Assembly: GCF_003860585.1 (NCBI RefSeq)
Contig: NZ_CP034159.1
Location: 1,054,001-1,118,000 of the forward strand
Length of the DNA stretch: 64,000 bases
Direction of reading: 5' to 3'
DNA from: Kaistella carnis
GTDB taxonomy: Bacteria > Bacteroidota > Bacteroidia > Flavobacteriales > Weeksellaceae
Numbering within the stretch: the stretch's first letter is position 1; the number at the start of each line of letters is the position of its first letter. The notes beneath the pieces were generated by a model. It ran no database searches and was not told the origin of the DNA. It saw only the letters and a list, made by a program, of their open reading frames with translations. The translations under genes were made by a program, and so were the position numbers. This document shows positions 7,992 through 15,558 of this stretch, in pieces.

Positions 7992-8888
7992 ATGAAAGAT
8001 AATCCCATTGGTTTTGTGCAAGGTTTACAAGATTCAATTATCAGCTATTGGAATAATTTAGTAGAATCTTTACCACGCATTATTTTCGCCCTGGTTATTT
8101 TAACCGCGTTTTATTACATTGCTCAATACCTTTCTAGAATAATCAAGAGAAGATTTCTAAATGCAGATCACGATCCACTTTTTGTGACTTTTCTAAGCAA
8201 GACCTCCAAGGTTGTGCTCATCATTATCGGCGTTATATTCGCCATGCAAACCATGGGTTTAATTTGTATTGCTAAAGGATTACTCGCCGGTGCCGGGATT
8301 TCGGCTTTTATTTTCGGCTTTGCCTTTAAAGAAATTGCGGAGAATTTTTTGGGTGGATTAATATTGGCTTTCAACAGACCCTTCAGTTTAAATGACACCA
8401 TTCAGATTCGGGATTTTACGGGGCACGTTAAAGCTTTAAATTTCCGAACCACGCACATTAAAACCTTTGATGAGAAAGATGTTTTCTTGCCGAATTCTAT
8501 CGTAGTTAAAGAGCCTGTAACCAATTTTACACGAGATGGTCAAATACCGTTAGACTTTGTGGTTGGGATCGCTTATGAGGATAATATTACAGAAGCAATT
8601 TCGCTGATTTTTAAAACCATCCAACCAACGGCTACCATGATCAAAGAAAAGGAACCCTTTACCGTCGTCGAAGAGTTGGCGACGAGTACTGTAAATCTTC
8701 GCACCTATTTCTGGGCAGATACTTTGAATTATAAAAAAGGCGTGCGAGAAATTAAAAGTGAAATCATTAGACTCGTAAAAGAAGTTTTGATGAAAGAAGG
8801 ATTCTCCCTCCCATCTGATATCCAGGAAATCAAATGGTACGATCGTACAAAACCTTTCCCGATCGATATTTTATATGTATGTCCGTAA
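7992..8888 (+). CDS. Small-conductance mechanosensitive channel (MscS family), C-terminus altered by IS insertion
   Basis: Inner-membrane channel releasing solutes on hypo-osmotic shock. Three membrane segments lie in residues 20-120, with the pore helix GLLAGAGISAFIFGFAFKEIAENFLGG followed by the beta domain (FSLNDTIQIRDFTGHVKALNFRTTHIKTFD) and a C-terminal alpha/beta domain. The insertion sequence starts after codon 294, so the present protein ends in four IS-encoded residues (YVCP). Removing the IS and one target duplicate restores 16 further codons ending at a TGA at 9913-9915, giving a 310-residue protein. The lost piece is only the extreme C-terminal tail, so the channel may still work. 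The ancestral stop overlapped the next gene by ATGA. Confidence 0.88.
   Translation: MKDNPIGFVQGLQDSIISYWNNLVESLPRIIFALVILTAFYYIAQYLSRIIKRRFLNADHDPLFVTFLSKTSKVVLIIIGVIFAMQTMGLICIAKGLLAGAGISAFIFGFAFKEIAENFLGGLILAFNRPFSLNDTIQIRDFTGHVKALNFRTTHIKTFDEKDVFLPNSIVVKEPVTNFTRDGQIPLDFVVGIAYEDNITEAISLIFKTIQPTATMIKEKEPFTVVEELATSTVNLRTYFWADTLNYKKGVREIKSEIIRLVKEVLMKEGFSLPSDIQEIKWYDRTKPFPIDILYVCP
8866..8873. repeat. Left target-site duplication of IS copy 1 (ATATTTTA)
   Basis: Identical to 9857-9864 on the other side of the element. 8 bp is the usual duplication length of IS1595-family elements. Confidence 0.8.
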
Positions 8889-9856
8889 CTTCCCATAATT
8901 CCGTATATTTGTTTGATAATTAAATAATTGAGATGAATATTTTTAGTTTTGGCGTAGAGTTTAGCAGTGAAGAGGATTGTATATCTCATTTCAAAGCAGA
9001 ACGTGACAAAATTGGTGTTTCCTGCAAGTGCGGAAAAACTGATTTTTTTTGGATTAAAAGCAGATTAAGTTACGAGTGTAAATCTTGTAGAAAGCGAACT
9101 GCATTACGAAGTGGAACCATCATGGAGAATTCCAATTTGTCCTTTCTAGTTTGGTATAAAGCGATGTTTTTGATGAGTGCAACAAAAAAGGGATTTTCTG
9201 CTAAAGAAATGCAAAGGCAATTAGGTTTGAAGCGCTATGAGCCAGTTTGGGCCATGATGCACAAATTGAGAAAAGCAATGGGAAAACGAGATGAAAGATA
9301 CACTTTAGAGGGCATGATTGAAATGGATGAAGGGTATTTTACAGTTGAATCTAGAGAACTGGAACAAGAGAAAGGGATTCGTGGAAGAGGTGCAGTTGGA
9401 AAGCAAAATGTTGCAGTGATGGCGGAATCTACGCCATTAGAAAATATAGAAACAGGAGAGACATCGAAATCTTGTAGATATTTTAAAGCAATAGTATTAG
9501 AAGATCATACAGCAGAGGGAATTAATGAGACTATTAAAGAATCTTTGGCAGAATCCAGCATAGTTTTTACAGATCAAAGCACGTCATATGTTGATATATC
9601 ACAACTTGTAGAAATTCATATTTCAGAAAAATCTTCGAAAGAAACTACAAAAGATACTTTGCGTTGGGTTCACATATTTATCAGTAATGCGAAAAGGAAT
9701 TTATTAGGAAATTACCACAAAATAAAACGCAAAAACCTTCAACTTTATCTAAATGAGTTTGTTTATAAGTTAAATCGGAGATATTTTGAAGATAAACTGT
9801 TCGATAGACTTGTGATAGCAAGCATTACAGGAGTATGATGAAAAACGGATATACAT
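8874..9856 (+). mobile_element. IS1595-family insertion sequence, copy 1
   Basis: Element of about 983 bp bounded by near-perfect inverted ends: left TATGTATGTCCGT, right end reading TATGTATATCCGT on the complement when the A at 9857 is counted. It is flanked by an 8-bp duplication ATATTTTA (8866-8873 and 9857-9864) and carries one transposase gene. A promoter-like TATATTTG at 8904-8911 precedes the transposase. The right boundary is uncertain by one base because the terminal A is shared with the duplication. It sits inside the 3' end of mscS and separates it from the DUF2254 gene. A second copy is at 33697-34680. Confidence 0.93.
8933..9838 (+). CDS. IS1595-family transposase (ISXO2-like), copy 1
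   Basis: DDE transposase, 301 aa. The N-terminal zinc ribbon has C31, C33, C49 and C52 (CKCGK...CKSC), typical of the IS1595/ISXO2 group. The catalytic core contains D132 (IEMDEGYF), D214 (VFTDQSTSY) and E275 (LYLNEFVYKLNRR), with H247 before the last motif. All are present, so the protein should be active. The product differs from copy 2 at one residue, Ala57 here and Thr in copy 2. Confidence 0.95.
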   Translation: MNIFSFGVEFSSEEDCISHFKAERDKIGVSCKCGKTDFFWIKSRLSYECKSCRKRTALRSGTIMENSNLSFLVWYKAMFLMSATKKGFSAKEMQRQLGLKRYEPVWAMMHKLRKAMGKRDERYTLEGMIEMDEGYFTVESRELEQEKGIRGRGAVGKQNVAVMAESTPLENIETGETSKSCRYFKAIVLEDHTAEGINETIKESLAESSIVFTDQSTSYVDISQLVEIHISEKSSKETTKDTLRWVHIFISNAKRNLLGNYHKIKRKNLQLYLNEFVYKLNRRYFEDKLFDRLVIASITGV

Positions 9857-9864
9857 ATATTTTA
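9857..9864. repeat. Right target-site duplication of IS copy 1 (ATATTTTA)
   Basis: Matches 8866-8873. Directly downstream, 9865-9915 encodes the severed mscS tail (NTKDDYPPFEPKKSLE) and its stop. Confidence 0.8.
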
Positions 9865-9911
9865 AATACGAAAGACGATTACCCGCCATTTGAACCGAAA
9901 AAATCCCTAGA

Positions 9912-11123
9912 ATGAGTTTCAGCAAATGGATCCGAATTTATTACAACAAAACGATCGAGAGCATTGCTTTCTATCCTGCTATTATTGCCATAGGATTTCT
10001 TGGGTTGTCCTGGGGAATGTTGGAATTTGATTTTTCGGAGTACGGAAAACATATCAAATCTAATTTAAGCTGGCTGAGTTTGAAAGATGCCGGCACCGCC
10101 CGAACTATTATTTCAACGGTGGCAGGCACCATTATTTCACTTACCGTTTTCAGTTTTTCGATGGTGATGATTGTGTTGAATCAGGCAGCTTCGCAAATGA
10201 GCAACCGTGTTTTGAAAAGCATGATAGAAAACCGTTTTCAGTAGGTAATTCTGGGAATTTATATCGGCACCGTTGTTTATGCTTTATTTTTATTGAGCAC
10301 GATTCGTGATATTTCCAGTGGTGTTTATGTGCCTGCGCTGAGTATTTATCTTCTCATTGTGCTTACGGTGAATGATCTTTTTCTGTTCATCTATTTCTTG
10401 AATTATGTTACCCAAACTGTAAAATACGAAACCGTAATCAATCGTGTGCGTTTCCAGACTTTTAAAACAATGGAACGCGATTTCGCTGAGATTCAGCCTT
10501 TATCACCAAGTTGGATTCAGGGAAGTTCCACCATTATTCCTGCACAGCGATCAGATTATTTTCAAGGTTTCAATGCCAAAAGATTACTGGAAATTTCAGA
10601 AAATAATGATGTTAAGATTCAATTTCTTTTTCCTGCAGGCCAGTTTCTTTTAGAAGGAACGCCTTGTATAAGAGTATACGGCAAGGAGAAATTGACGCCG
10701 AAACTTCTGAAAGACATTGCCGATTGTGCAGATTTTTTCACAGGCCAACCCATTGACCGAAACGCCGATTTTGGTTTTCGGCACCTTTCAGAGATTGCCA
10801 TCAAAGCGCTCAGTCCGGGAATCAATGATCCGGGAACTGCGGTACTTGCATTGCATGCCCTATTTGCGCTTTTCGATTACAGGAAATACCATCAGTTGCC
10901 CCAATCGATTTTAAATAATAAAGATGAAATCTCCATATTTTCAGAAACTTCATCCTTTGAAAAATTATTTGATCAGTGTCTGGAACCGATTTGGAATTAC
11001 GGAAAACAGGATCAATACATTCAGGCAACGTTTCTGGAAATGCTGCAACAACTAAAAAATAAAGATCATCAACACTTATATTTGAATTTATTTGAAGCGT
11101 GGATTCAAAAAATAAGAAGATAA
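9912..11123 (+). pseudogene. DUF2254 membrane protein gene interrupted by an in-frame amber codon
   Basis: A single reading frame from ATG 9912 to 11123 is broken only by TAG at 10242-10244. The first 110 codons give the DUF2254 N-terminus with membrane segments and the family stretch GTARTIISTVAGTIISLTVFSFSMVMIVLNQ. In the same frame after the TAG come VILGIYIGTVVYALFLLSTI and the rest of the domain, ending normally at 11123 (about 403 codons in all). No indel is present, so one substitution explains it (for example CAG or AAG to TAG). The start overlaps the ancestral mscS stop by four bases (ATGA), so it was translationally coupled to mscS until the IS arrived. A suppressor tRNA or sequencing error are the alternatives. 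Confidence 0.85.
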
Positions 11124-11190
11124 CAAATGAAGTTCGCAAGCAAATAAAATATTTTTTTTTAAGAACTGACTTTAAAAATACTAAATCAAA

Positions 11191-11228
11191 AAAATGTTCC
11201 AAAGCGAAAACTCACTTTGGAACATTTT
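11191..11228. terminator. Bidirectional terminator between the DUF2254 remnant and the DJ-1 gene
   Basis: Perfect 14-bp inverted repeat AAAATGTTCCAAAG / CTTTGGAACATTTT with a 10-nt loop, A-rich on one side and T-rich on the other. It lies between convergent genes ending at 11123 (+) and 11258 (-). Confidence 0.85.
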
Positions 11229-11257
11229 TAATTAATTCAGTAGAAATGAAGTCTATT

Positions 11258-11938
11258 TTATTTTTGAAGTTTAGCCAAGAGCATTTCAGCCACTTTTTCT
11301 GAAGAAGCCGGGTTTTGACCCGTGATCAACAATCCGTCTTCAATTGCATATTCTTCAAAATCTCCTTTTTTGCTGTAGATTCCTCCGTTTTCTTTCAACA
11401 TATCTTCAACTAAAAATGGAACAACATCGGTTAATTTCACCAACTCTTCTTCGGTATTGGTAAATCCGGTTACTTTTTTACCCTTTACTAAAGGTTCTCC
11501 ATCCGTATTTTTCACATGTTTCAACGCTGCGGGAGCGTGACAAACGAAAGATACAGGTTTGTTAGAATTGTAGAAACTTTCGATCAGTTTTGCGGAAGTT
11601 TCGCTTTCTGCCAAATCCCATAAAGGTCCGTGACCGCCCGGATAAAATACGGCGTCGTAATCGTCAGATGAAACTTCAGAAAGTTTGTGCGTTTTGCTTA
11701 GTTTTTCCTGTAATTCTTTATCAGCTTTAAATCTTATAGTCGATTCTGTTTGATTTTCGGGTTTGTCGCTAGTTGGATCAATCGGTGGTTGACCGCCTTT
11801 TGGAGAAGCTAAAGTCACGTCAACTCCTTTATCAACTAAATAGTAATAAGGACTTGCGAATTCTTCAATCCAGAATCCAGTTTTTTCGCCGGTGTTTCCT
11901 AATTGATCGTGTGATGTTAAGACAAATAATATTTTCAT
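11258..11938 (-). CDS. DJ-1/PfpI family protein, Hsp31-like
   Basis: Cytoplasmic protein of the DJ-1/ThiJ/PfpI superfamily, 226 aa. The nucleophile elbow VSFVCHAPAALK carries C133 followed by H134, and the Glu that activates the Cys is in WIEEFASPYYYL (E25/E26). The extended N-terminal part with ASPKGGQPPIDPTSD resembles the Hsp31/glyoxalase III branch, whose members detoxify methylglyoxal or protect proteins from glycation. A degenerate copy of the palindromic operator found beside the tetR gene is 39 bp upstream of the start, so it probably belongs to the same regulon as the alcohol dehydrogenase cluster. The exact substrate is not shown by sequence. Confidence 0.85.
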   Translation of the reverse strand: MKILFVLTSHDQLGNTGEKTGFWIEEFASPYYYLVDKGVDVTLASPKGGQPPIDPTSDKPENQTESTIRFKADKELQEKLSKTHKLSEVSSDDYDAVFYPGGHGPLWDLAESETSAKLIESFYNSNKPVSFVCHAPAALKHVKNTDGEPLVKGKKVTGFTNTEEELVKLTDVVPFLVEDMLKENGGIYSKKGDFEEYAIEDGLLITGQNPASSEKVAEMLLAKLQK

Positions 11939-11976
11939 ATCTATTTTTTTTTAAGTGTTTATATTTTTAATAATTT

Positions 11977-11990
11977 AATGATTATTCATA
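11977..11990. promoter_or_regulatory. Possible TetR operator, degenerate copy (AATGATTATTCATA)
   Basis: Matches AATGA-N4-TCATT at 9 of 10 half-site bases. It is 39 bp upstream of the DJ-1 gene start, close to the spacing of the two better copies at 14356 and 15403. The central ACGT is not kept. Confidence 0.4.
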
Positions 11991-12005
11991 TTGAACAATG
12001 AAATT

Positions 12006-12102
12006 TTAACGCAAAGCCTCGCAATGGTTTCTTCAAAAAAATGCTGTTTTAAGTACTTCTTTAAAGTTCGCAAAGGCGTTTCACTTAGCAATGCACGCAA
12101 TG
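12006..12102. repeat. Dispersed ACGCAAAGGCG-type intergenic repeat, copy A
   Basis: Begins TTAACGCAAAG, then after about 60 nt CGCAAAGGCGTTTCACTTAGCAATG. The same two-block layout recurs at 17689-17767 and 40447-40535, always between genes. Confidence 0.6.
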
Positions 12103-12135
12103 AATTGTTAGTATGAATTTTTATAATTCTGATTT

Positions 12136-13296
12136 TTAGTAACTCATTTCGATGATTTTCTGAGCATCAGAAGGTTTCAAAGATTTATGTTCTCCAAGTC
12201 CTTCCCAACCTCTTTCGGTGAAACGTTTTGCAACTGTGCTTCCGGTTTCTGAATAATCTTTCGTGTAGTCTGATAATTTAATATCGATTCCTAAAGATTT
12301 AAAGAACTCATCGGTTTTGTCAATTCCAGCGTGGGCTTTTTCTTCTAAAGTTCCTTCTGTAATATTCCAAACGCGTTCGGCATATTGCGCCAATTTTTCT
12401 TTCTTGGTTTCGAAATTATAACGGTAATGATTTCCGGCTAAAATAGCTAAAGTTCGAGCGTGATCGATTCCGTACATCGCGGTCAATTCGTGACCCATCG
12501 AGTGAATTGCCCAATCTCCCGGAACTCCTTGCTGAATTAAACCGTTCAAAGCCATGGTACAACTCCACATAAAATTAGATGCTGCTTCATAATTGGTTGG
12601 ATCTTTCATAATCGCCGGAGCCACTTCAATTAAAGTCTGCATAATACTTTCAGCGAAACGATCCTGTAATTTGGCACCAATTGGATACGTCATGTATTGT
12701 TCCATCACGTGCGTGAAAGCATCAGCAATTCCGTTCGCCAATTGACGTTGTGGAATTGATTTGATCACTTCCGGATCAAGGACAGAAAATTGCGGGAACA
12801 TTCCAGGTCCACCAAAGGCTAATTTTTCCTGAGTTTCTGCTCTCGTAATTACGGAACCTGAATTCATTTCTGAACCTGTTGCAGGAAGTGTTAGAACTGT
12901 TGCGAAAGGCATTCCTTCGGTTACTGGTTTTTTATTGGTTAATAAATCCCAAGGAGTTTCGCCTTCATATAAAGCAGCGGCTGATAAAAATTTAGTTCCG
13001 TCGATTACAGAACCGCCACCAACTGCTAAAAGATAAGTGATGTTTTCTTCTTTAATGACTTTCAGCGCATCTAATAAAACGCTGTATTCCGGGTTGGCAG
13101 GAATTCCACCAAATTCTACCACTTCATATCCTGAAAGTGCTTTTTTTACCTGGTCATAAACTCCATTTTTCATAATACTTCCTCCGCCGTAAAGCATGAG
13201 TATTTTTGAATTTGCTGGAATTTCTGTTGGAAGATTTTCAATTTGTCCTTTACCAAACAAGATTTTTGTTGGATTTCTGTATTTAAAATTGTTCAT
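12136..13296 (-). CDS. Iron-containing alcohol dehydrogenase, YqhD/BdhA type
   Basis: NADPH-preferring group III alcohol dehydrogenase that reduces aldehydes to alcohols in the cytoplasm. 386 aa, full length. The cofactor loop GGGSVIDGTKF starts at residue 93. The four metal ligands expected in YqhD are all in place at D192, H196 (NGIADAFTHVMEQ), H265 and H279 (HSMGHELTAMYGIDHA). YqhD enzymes scavenge short-chain and lipid-derived aldehydes. It follows the MDR reductase gene by 17 bp on the same strand, so they form one operon, and its substrate class fits the neighbouring enone reductase and DJ-1 protein. Confidence 0.93.
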   Translation of the reverse strand: MNNFKYRNPTKILFGKGQIENLPTEIPANSKILMLYGGGSIMKNGVYDQVKKALSGYEVVEFGGIPANPEYSVLLDALKVIKEENITYLLAVGGGSVIDGTKFLSAAALYEGETPWDLLTNKKPVTEGMPFATVLTLPATGSEMNSGSVITRAETQEKLAFGGPGMFPQFSVLDPEVIKSIPQRQLANGIADAFTHVMEQYMTYPIGAKLQDRFAESIMQTLIEVAPAIMKDPTNYEAASNFMWSCTMALNGLIQQGVPGDWAIHSMGHELTAMYGIDHARTLAILAGNHYRYNFETKKEKLAQYAERVWNITEGTLEEKAHAGIDKTDEFFKSLGIDIKLSDYTKDYSETGSTVAKRFTERGWEGLGEHKSLKPSDAQKIIEMSY

Positions 13297-13313
13297 ATTT
13301 TTTTTTTTACTGT

Positions 13314-14309
13314 TTATATTTTTACGATCATTTTTCCTTTATTCTTACCTTCAAAAAGGTCGATAAAAGCCTGTGGAATATTTTCAAAACCTTCCACGAT
13401 GGTTTCTGAATAAATAAGTTTTCCTTCGCTCAACCATTGCGATAAATGTTTCATTCCTTCCGGAAACTTGTCTGCATAATTCCCTACGATGAAACCTTGC
13501 ATTAAGGCACTTTTACGAATTAAAAAATGTTCAACTCTTGGACCTTGAGGAACTGAAGTATCGTTGTAAGCCGAAATGGCGCCACACACAATAATTCTTC
13601 CTAATCTGTTGATATTCGCATGAACGCTGTCGGAAATCGTTCCACCAACATTGTCAAAATAAACATCAACTCCATCGGGACAAACTTCTGCAATCGCTTT
13701 GGTCATGTTCTCCGTTGTTTTATAATTGATGGCTTCATCAAAACCAAATTTAGATTTTAGCATTTCTACTTTTTCATCAGTTCCGGCGATTCCGATAACG
13801 CGACAACCTAAAATCTTTCCAATTTGACCAACAATACTTCCAACGGCTCCAGCGGCTCCGGAAACAACAAGGGTTTCTCCTTTTTGCGGTTTACCAATTT
13901 CTGTCAAGCCAAAATAAGCCGTTAATCCGGTCATTCCCAAAACACCGAGATAGTTGGAAAGTGGCGCAATTTTATCATCTATTTTTAAAAGATTTTCTCC
14001 GATTGAAGTTTGAAATTCTTTCCAGTTCAACATTCCTGAGACAAAATCTCCTTTTTTGAATTTCTCATTTTGAGATTCTAGCACTTCTGCCACAACTCCG
14101 GAACTCATTGCTTTTTGAAGTTCAAAAGGCGGAACGTACGATTTTGCATCACTCATTCTTCCTCTTAAATAAGGATCTACGGAAACAAATTTTGTTTTTA
14201 AAAGAATTTCGCCTTCCTTTAAAGCAGGCATTTCTTCCTCAACAAATTTAAAATCTGAGAGTTGAGGTTTCCCAACCGGTCGGCTGTTTAATATGATCGT
14301 TTTATTCAT
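13314..14309 (-). CDS. Zinc-free NADP-dependent MDR oxidoreductase (prostaglandin/2-alkenal reductase-like)
   Basis: Medium-chain dehydrogenase/reductase of the PTGR/leukotriene B4 dehydrogenase-like (CurA/YncB) group, 331 aa, which reduces the C=C bond of alpha,beta-unsaturated carbonyls with NADPH. N-terminal motifs are LNSRPVGKPQLSDF and VDPYLRGRMSD; the nucleotide-binding fold has VVSGAAGAVGSIVGQIGK at about 149-166 and DVYFDNVGG later. The zinc-binding cysteines of true alcohol dehydrogenases are absent. First gene of the two-gene unit with the alcohol dehydrogenase. A perfect palindrome lies 47 bp upstream of the start. Substrate specificity is inferred from the family. Confidence 0.88.
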   Translation of the reverse strand: MNKTIILNSRPVGKPQLSDFKFVEEEMPALKEGEILLKTKFVSVDPYLRGRMSDAKSYVPPFELQKAMSSGVVAEVLESQNEKFKKGDFVSGMLNWKEFQTSIGENLLKIDDKIAPLSNYLGVLGMTGLTAYFGLTEIGKPQKGETLVVSGAAGAVGSIVGQIGKILGCRVIGIAGTDEKVEMLKSKFGFDEAINYKTTENMTKAIAEVCPDGVDVYFDNVGGTISDSVHANINRLGRIIVCGAISAYNDTSVPQGPRVEHFLIRKSALMQGFIVGNYADKFPEGMKHLSQWLSEGKLIYSETIVEGFENIPQAFIDLFEGKNKGKMIVKI

Positions 14310-14355
14310 TATGTTTAATTTTTTTACATTTTAAATTCTATAGAGTATGATTATT

Positions 14356-14369
14356 AATGAACGTTCATT
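14356..14369. promoter_or_regulatory. Probable TetR operator, perfect 14-bp palindrome (AATGAACGTTCATT)
   Basis: Perfect dyad in the gap between tetR (stop at 14388) and the MDR gene (start at 14309), 47 bp upstream of the MDR start. A 13/14 match is at 15403-15416 before doxX-tetR and a weaker one at 11977-11990. Confidence 0.7.
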
Positions 14370-14387
14370 CTTTATTTAATTAAAAAA

Positions 14388-14966
14388 TTACATTCTTATC
14401 GCATCCCACGCTGCTTTGAACGTTTCCTGCTTCTCAGTTTCGCTTAAAGTGTGAATATCTCTTTCCTGCATTCCCAATAAAAAAGACAAAGGATAAATGG
14501 TGAAGGCGTACAAAACGTAGTCTGTAAGTGGTTTTATAATTCCCTCATTTTTTCCTCTCTGCCACAAATTGAGTAAAGGTTGCAAATGTTTTAAACCTTC
14601 TACCCTAATCTCTTCCTCAATCATCGGACTGTTGTCGCATTGCGTTAAAAAATTGGTTTCTTTAATTTGAGATAATTTGTAATTCGCGATATTAAACCAG
14701 ATCAGTTCAAATCCTTTTTTCACCGATAAATCTTCACTGTAACCTTCGAAAGCACAATTGCTAAAATCTTCTTTTACCTCTAAATACAACTTGTTAACAA
14801 GGTCCTGCTTGTTTTCAAAATAAAGATAAATCGTAGCGGGAGCGACACCCGCTAATTTCGCAATCTTGGACATCGGAGTATTATGAAAACCATGATTATT
14901 CACCAAAGTCAAGGTTGCGTTTAAAAGCGCAGTTCTCTTGTCAGATATTTTTTCTTTTTTAATCAT
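14388..14966 (-). CDS. TetR/AcrR family transcriptional regulator (carbonyl cluster)
   Basis: Dimeric repressor, 192 aa. The N-terminal helix-turn-helix occupies about residues 12-55: the FHNTPMSKIAKLAGVAPATIYLYFENKQDLVNKLY stretch is the standard TetR recognition region. The C-terminal half is the variable ligand-binding domain and gives no clue to the inducer. It is the second gene after doxX, 2 bp downstream. Palindromic sites before its own operon and before the adjacent MDR-ADH unit suggest autoregulation and control of its neighbours. A reactive aldehyde or enone would be a reasonable inducer (inference). Confidence 0.9.
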   Translation of the reverse strand: MIKKEKISDKRTALLNATLTLVNNHGFHNTPMSKIAKLAGVAPATIYLYFENKQDLVNKLYLEVKEDFSNCAFEGYSEDLSVKKGFELIWFNIANYKLSQIKETNFLTQCDNSPMIEEEIRVEGLKHLQPLLNLWQRGKNEGIIKPLTDYVLYAFTIYPLSFLLGMQERDIHTLSETEKQETFKAAWDAIRM

Positions 14967-14968
14967 GA

Positions 14969-15358
14969 TTAAATTCTTGCGAGCGAAGTAAATTTATAGG
15001 ATTTCCAAGACAGCCAAATCAACACGAATTGAAAAGCCAATCGAACATATGCTACTGTTGAACTTCCGATAACAGGTTGATCTTTCATCGCATCGAAAAT
15101 ATGAATCGGCAGAAACATCACCATTAAAATGAAAATTCCGAACAGTCCATACTTCGTGTATTTTTGATTTAAGAATAAGGTCACTATTCCCAGCAACAAC
15201 TCTACAATTCCGGACAGATAAACGATTCCCAACGGAAATGGTAGAAATGACGGAACGATAGGAACATAAAATTCAGGTTTCAATAAATGATAAAATCCAG
15301 AGACCATCATTAAAACTGCTAAAAGGATGCTTGTGATGACCCAAAATATTACTTTCAT
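14969..15358 (-). CDS. DoxX family membrane protein
   Basis: Small four-helix inner-membrane protein, 129 aa. The start at 15358 (MKVIFWVITSILL) is preferred to the in-frame ATG at 15415 because the operator and promoter (15385-15416) occupy the longer version's 5' end. Typical DoxX pattern: VSGFYHLLKPEF with conserved His, then YLSGIVELLLGI, then a hydrophobic pair ending WLSWKSYKF. Family members are often linked to redox stress or quinone chemistry, but the reaction is not established. Co-transcribed with tetR. Confidence 0.8.
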   Translation of the reverse strand: MKVIFWVITSILLAVLMMVSGFYHLLKPEFYVPIVPSFLPFPLGIVYLSGIVELLLGIVTLFLNQKYTKYGLFGIFILMVMFLPIHIFDAMKDQPVIGSSTVAYVRLAFQFVLIWLSWKSYKFTSLARI

Positions 15359-15384
15359 GTTTAGTTTTTTAATTTTTAACAGAA

Positions 15385-15392
15385 CAAAGATA
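15385..15392 (-). promoter_or_regulatory. Putative -7 element of doxX-tetR (TATCTTTG)
   Basis: On the minus strand this reads TATCTTTG, a perfect TAnnTTTG match. The operator at 15403-15416 begins 10 bp upstream of it, in the -7 to -33 spacer, where a bound repressor would block RNA polymerase. Confidence 0.6.
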
Positions 15393-15402
15393 CAAAAAAA
15401 AG

Positions 15403-15416
15403 AATGATCGTTCATT
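15403..15416. promoter_or_regulatory. Probable TetR operator (AATGATCGTTCATT)
   Basis: Differs by one base from the perfect palindrome at 14356-14369. It is 45 bp upstream of the doxX start. Confidence 0.65.
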
Positions 15417-15558
15417 TATTTTATCTATTACAGAAATTTGGGAACTTTTTTGAGTTTAATTCAATGATCTTTAATTTAATTGAAAGACTTTTAATTTCTC
15501 CAAAACAGTTCTTTCAATTCCTCCTAAACTCTTATTTTAGCACTTCTAAAAATGCCGC

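Noticed and set aside
11099..11302. 67-aa plus-strand frame after the DUF2254 remnant
   Set aside because: It crosses the bidirectional terminator hairpin and the end of the convergent DJ-1 gene.
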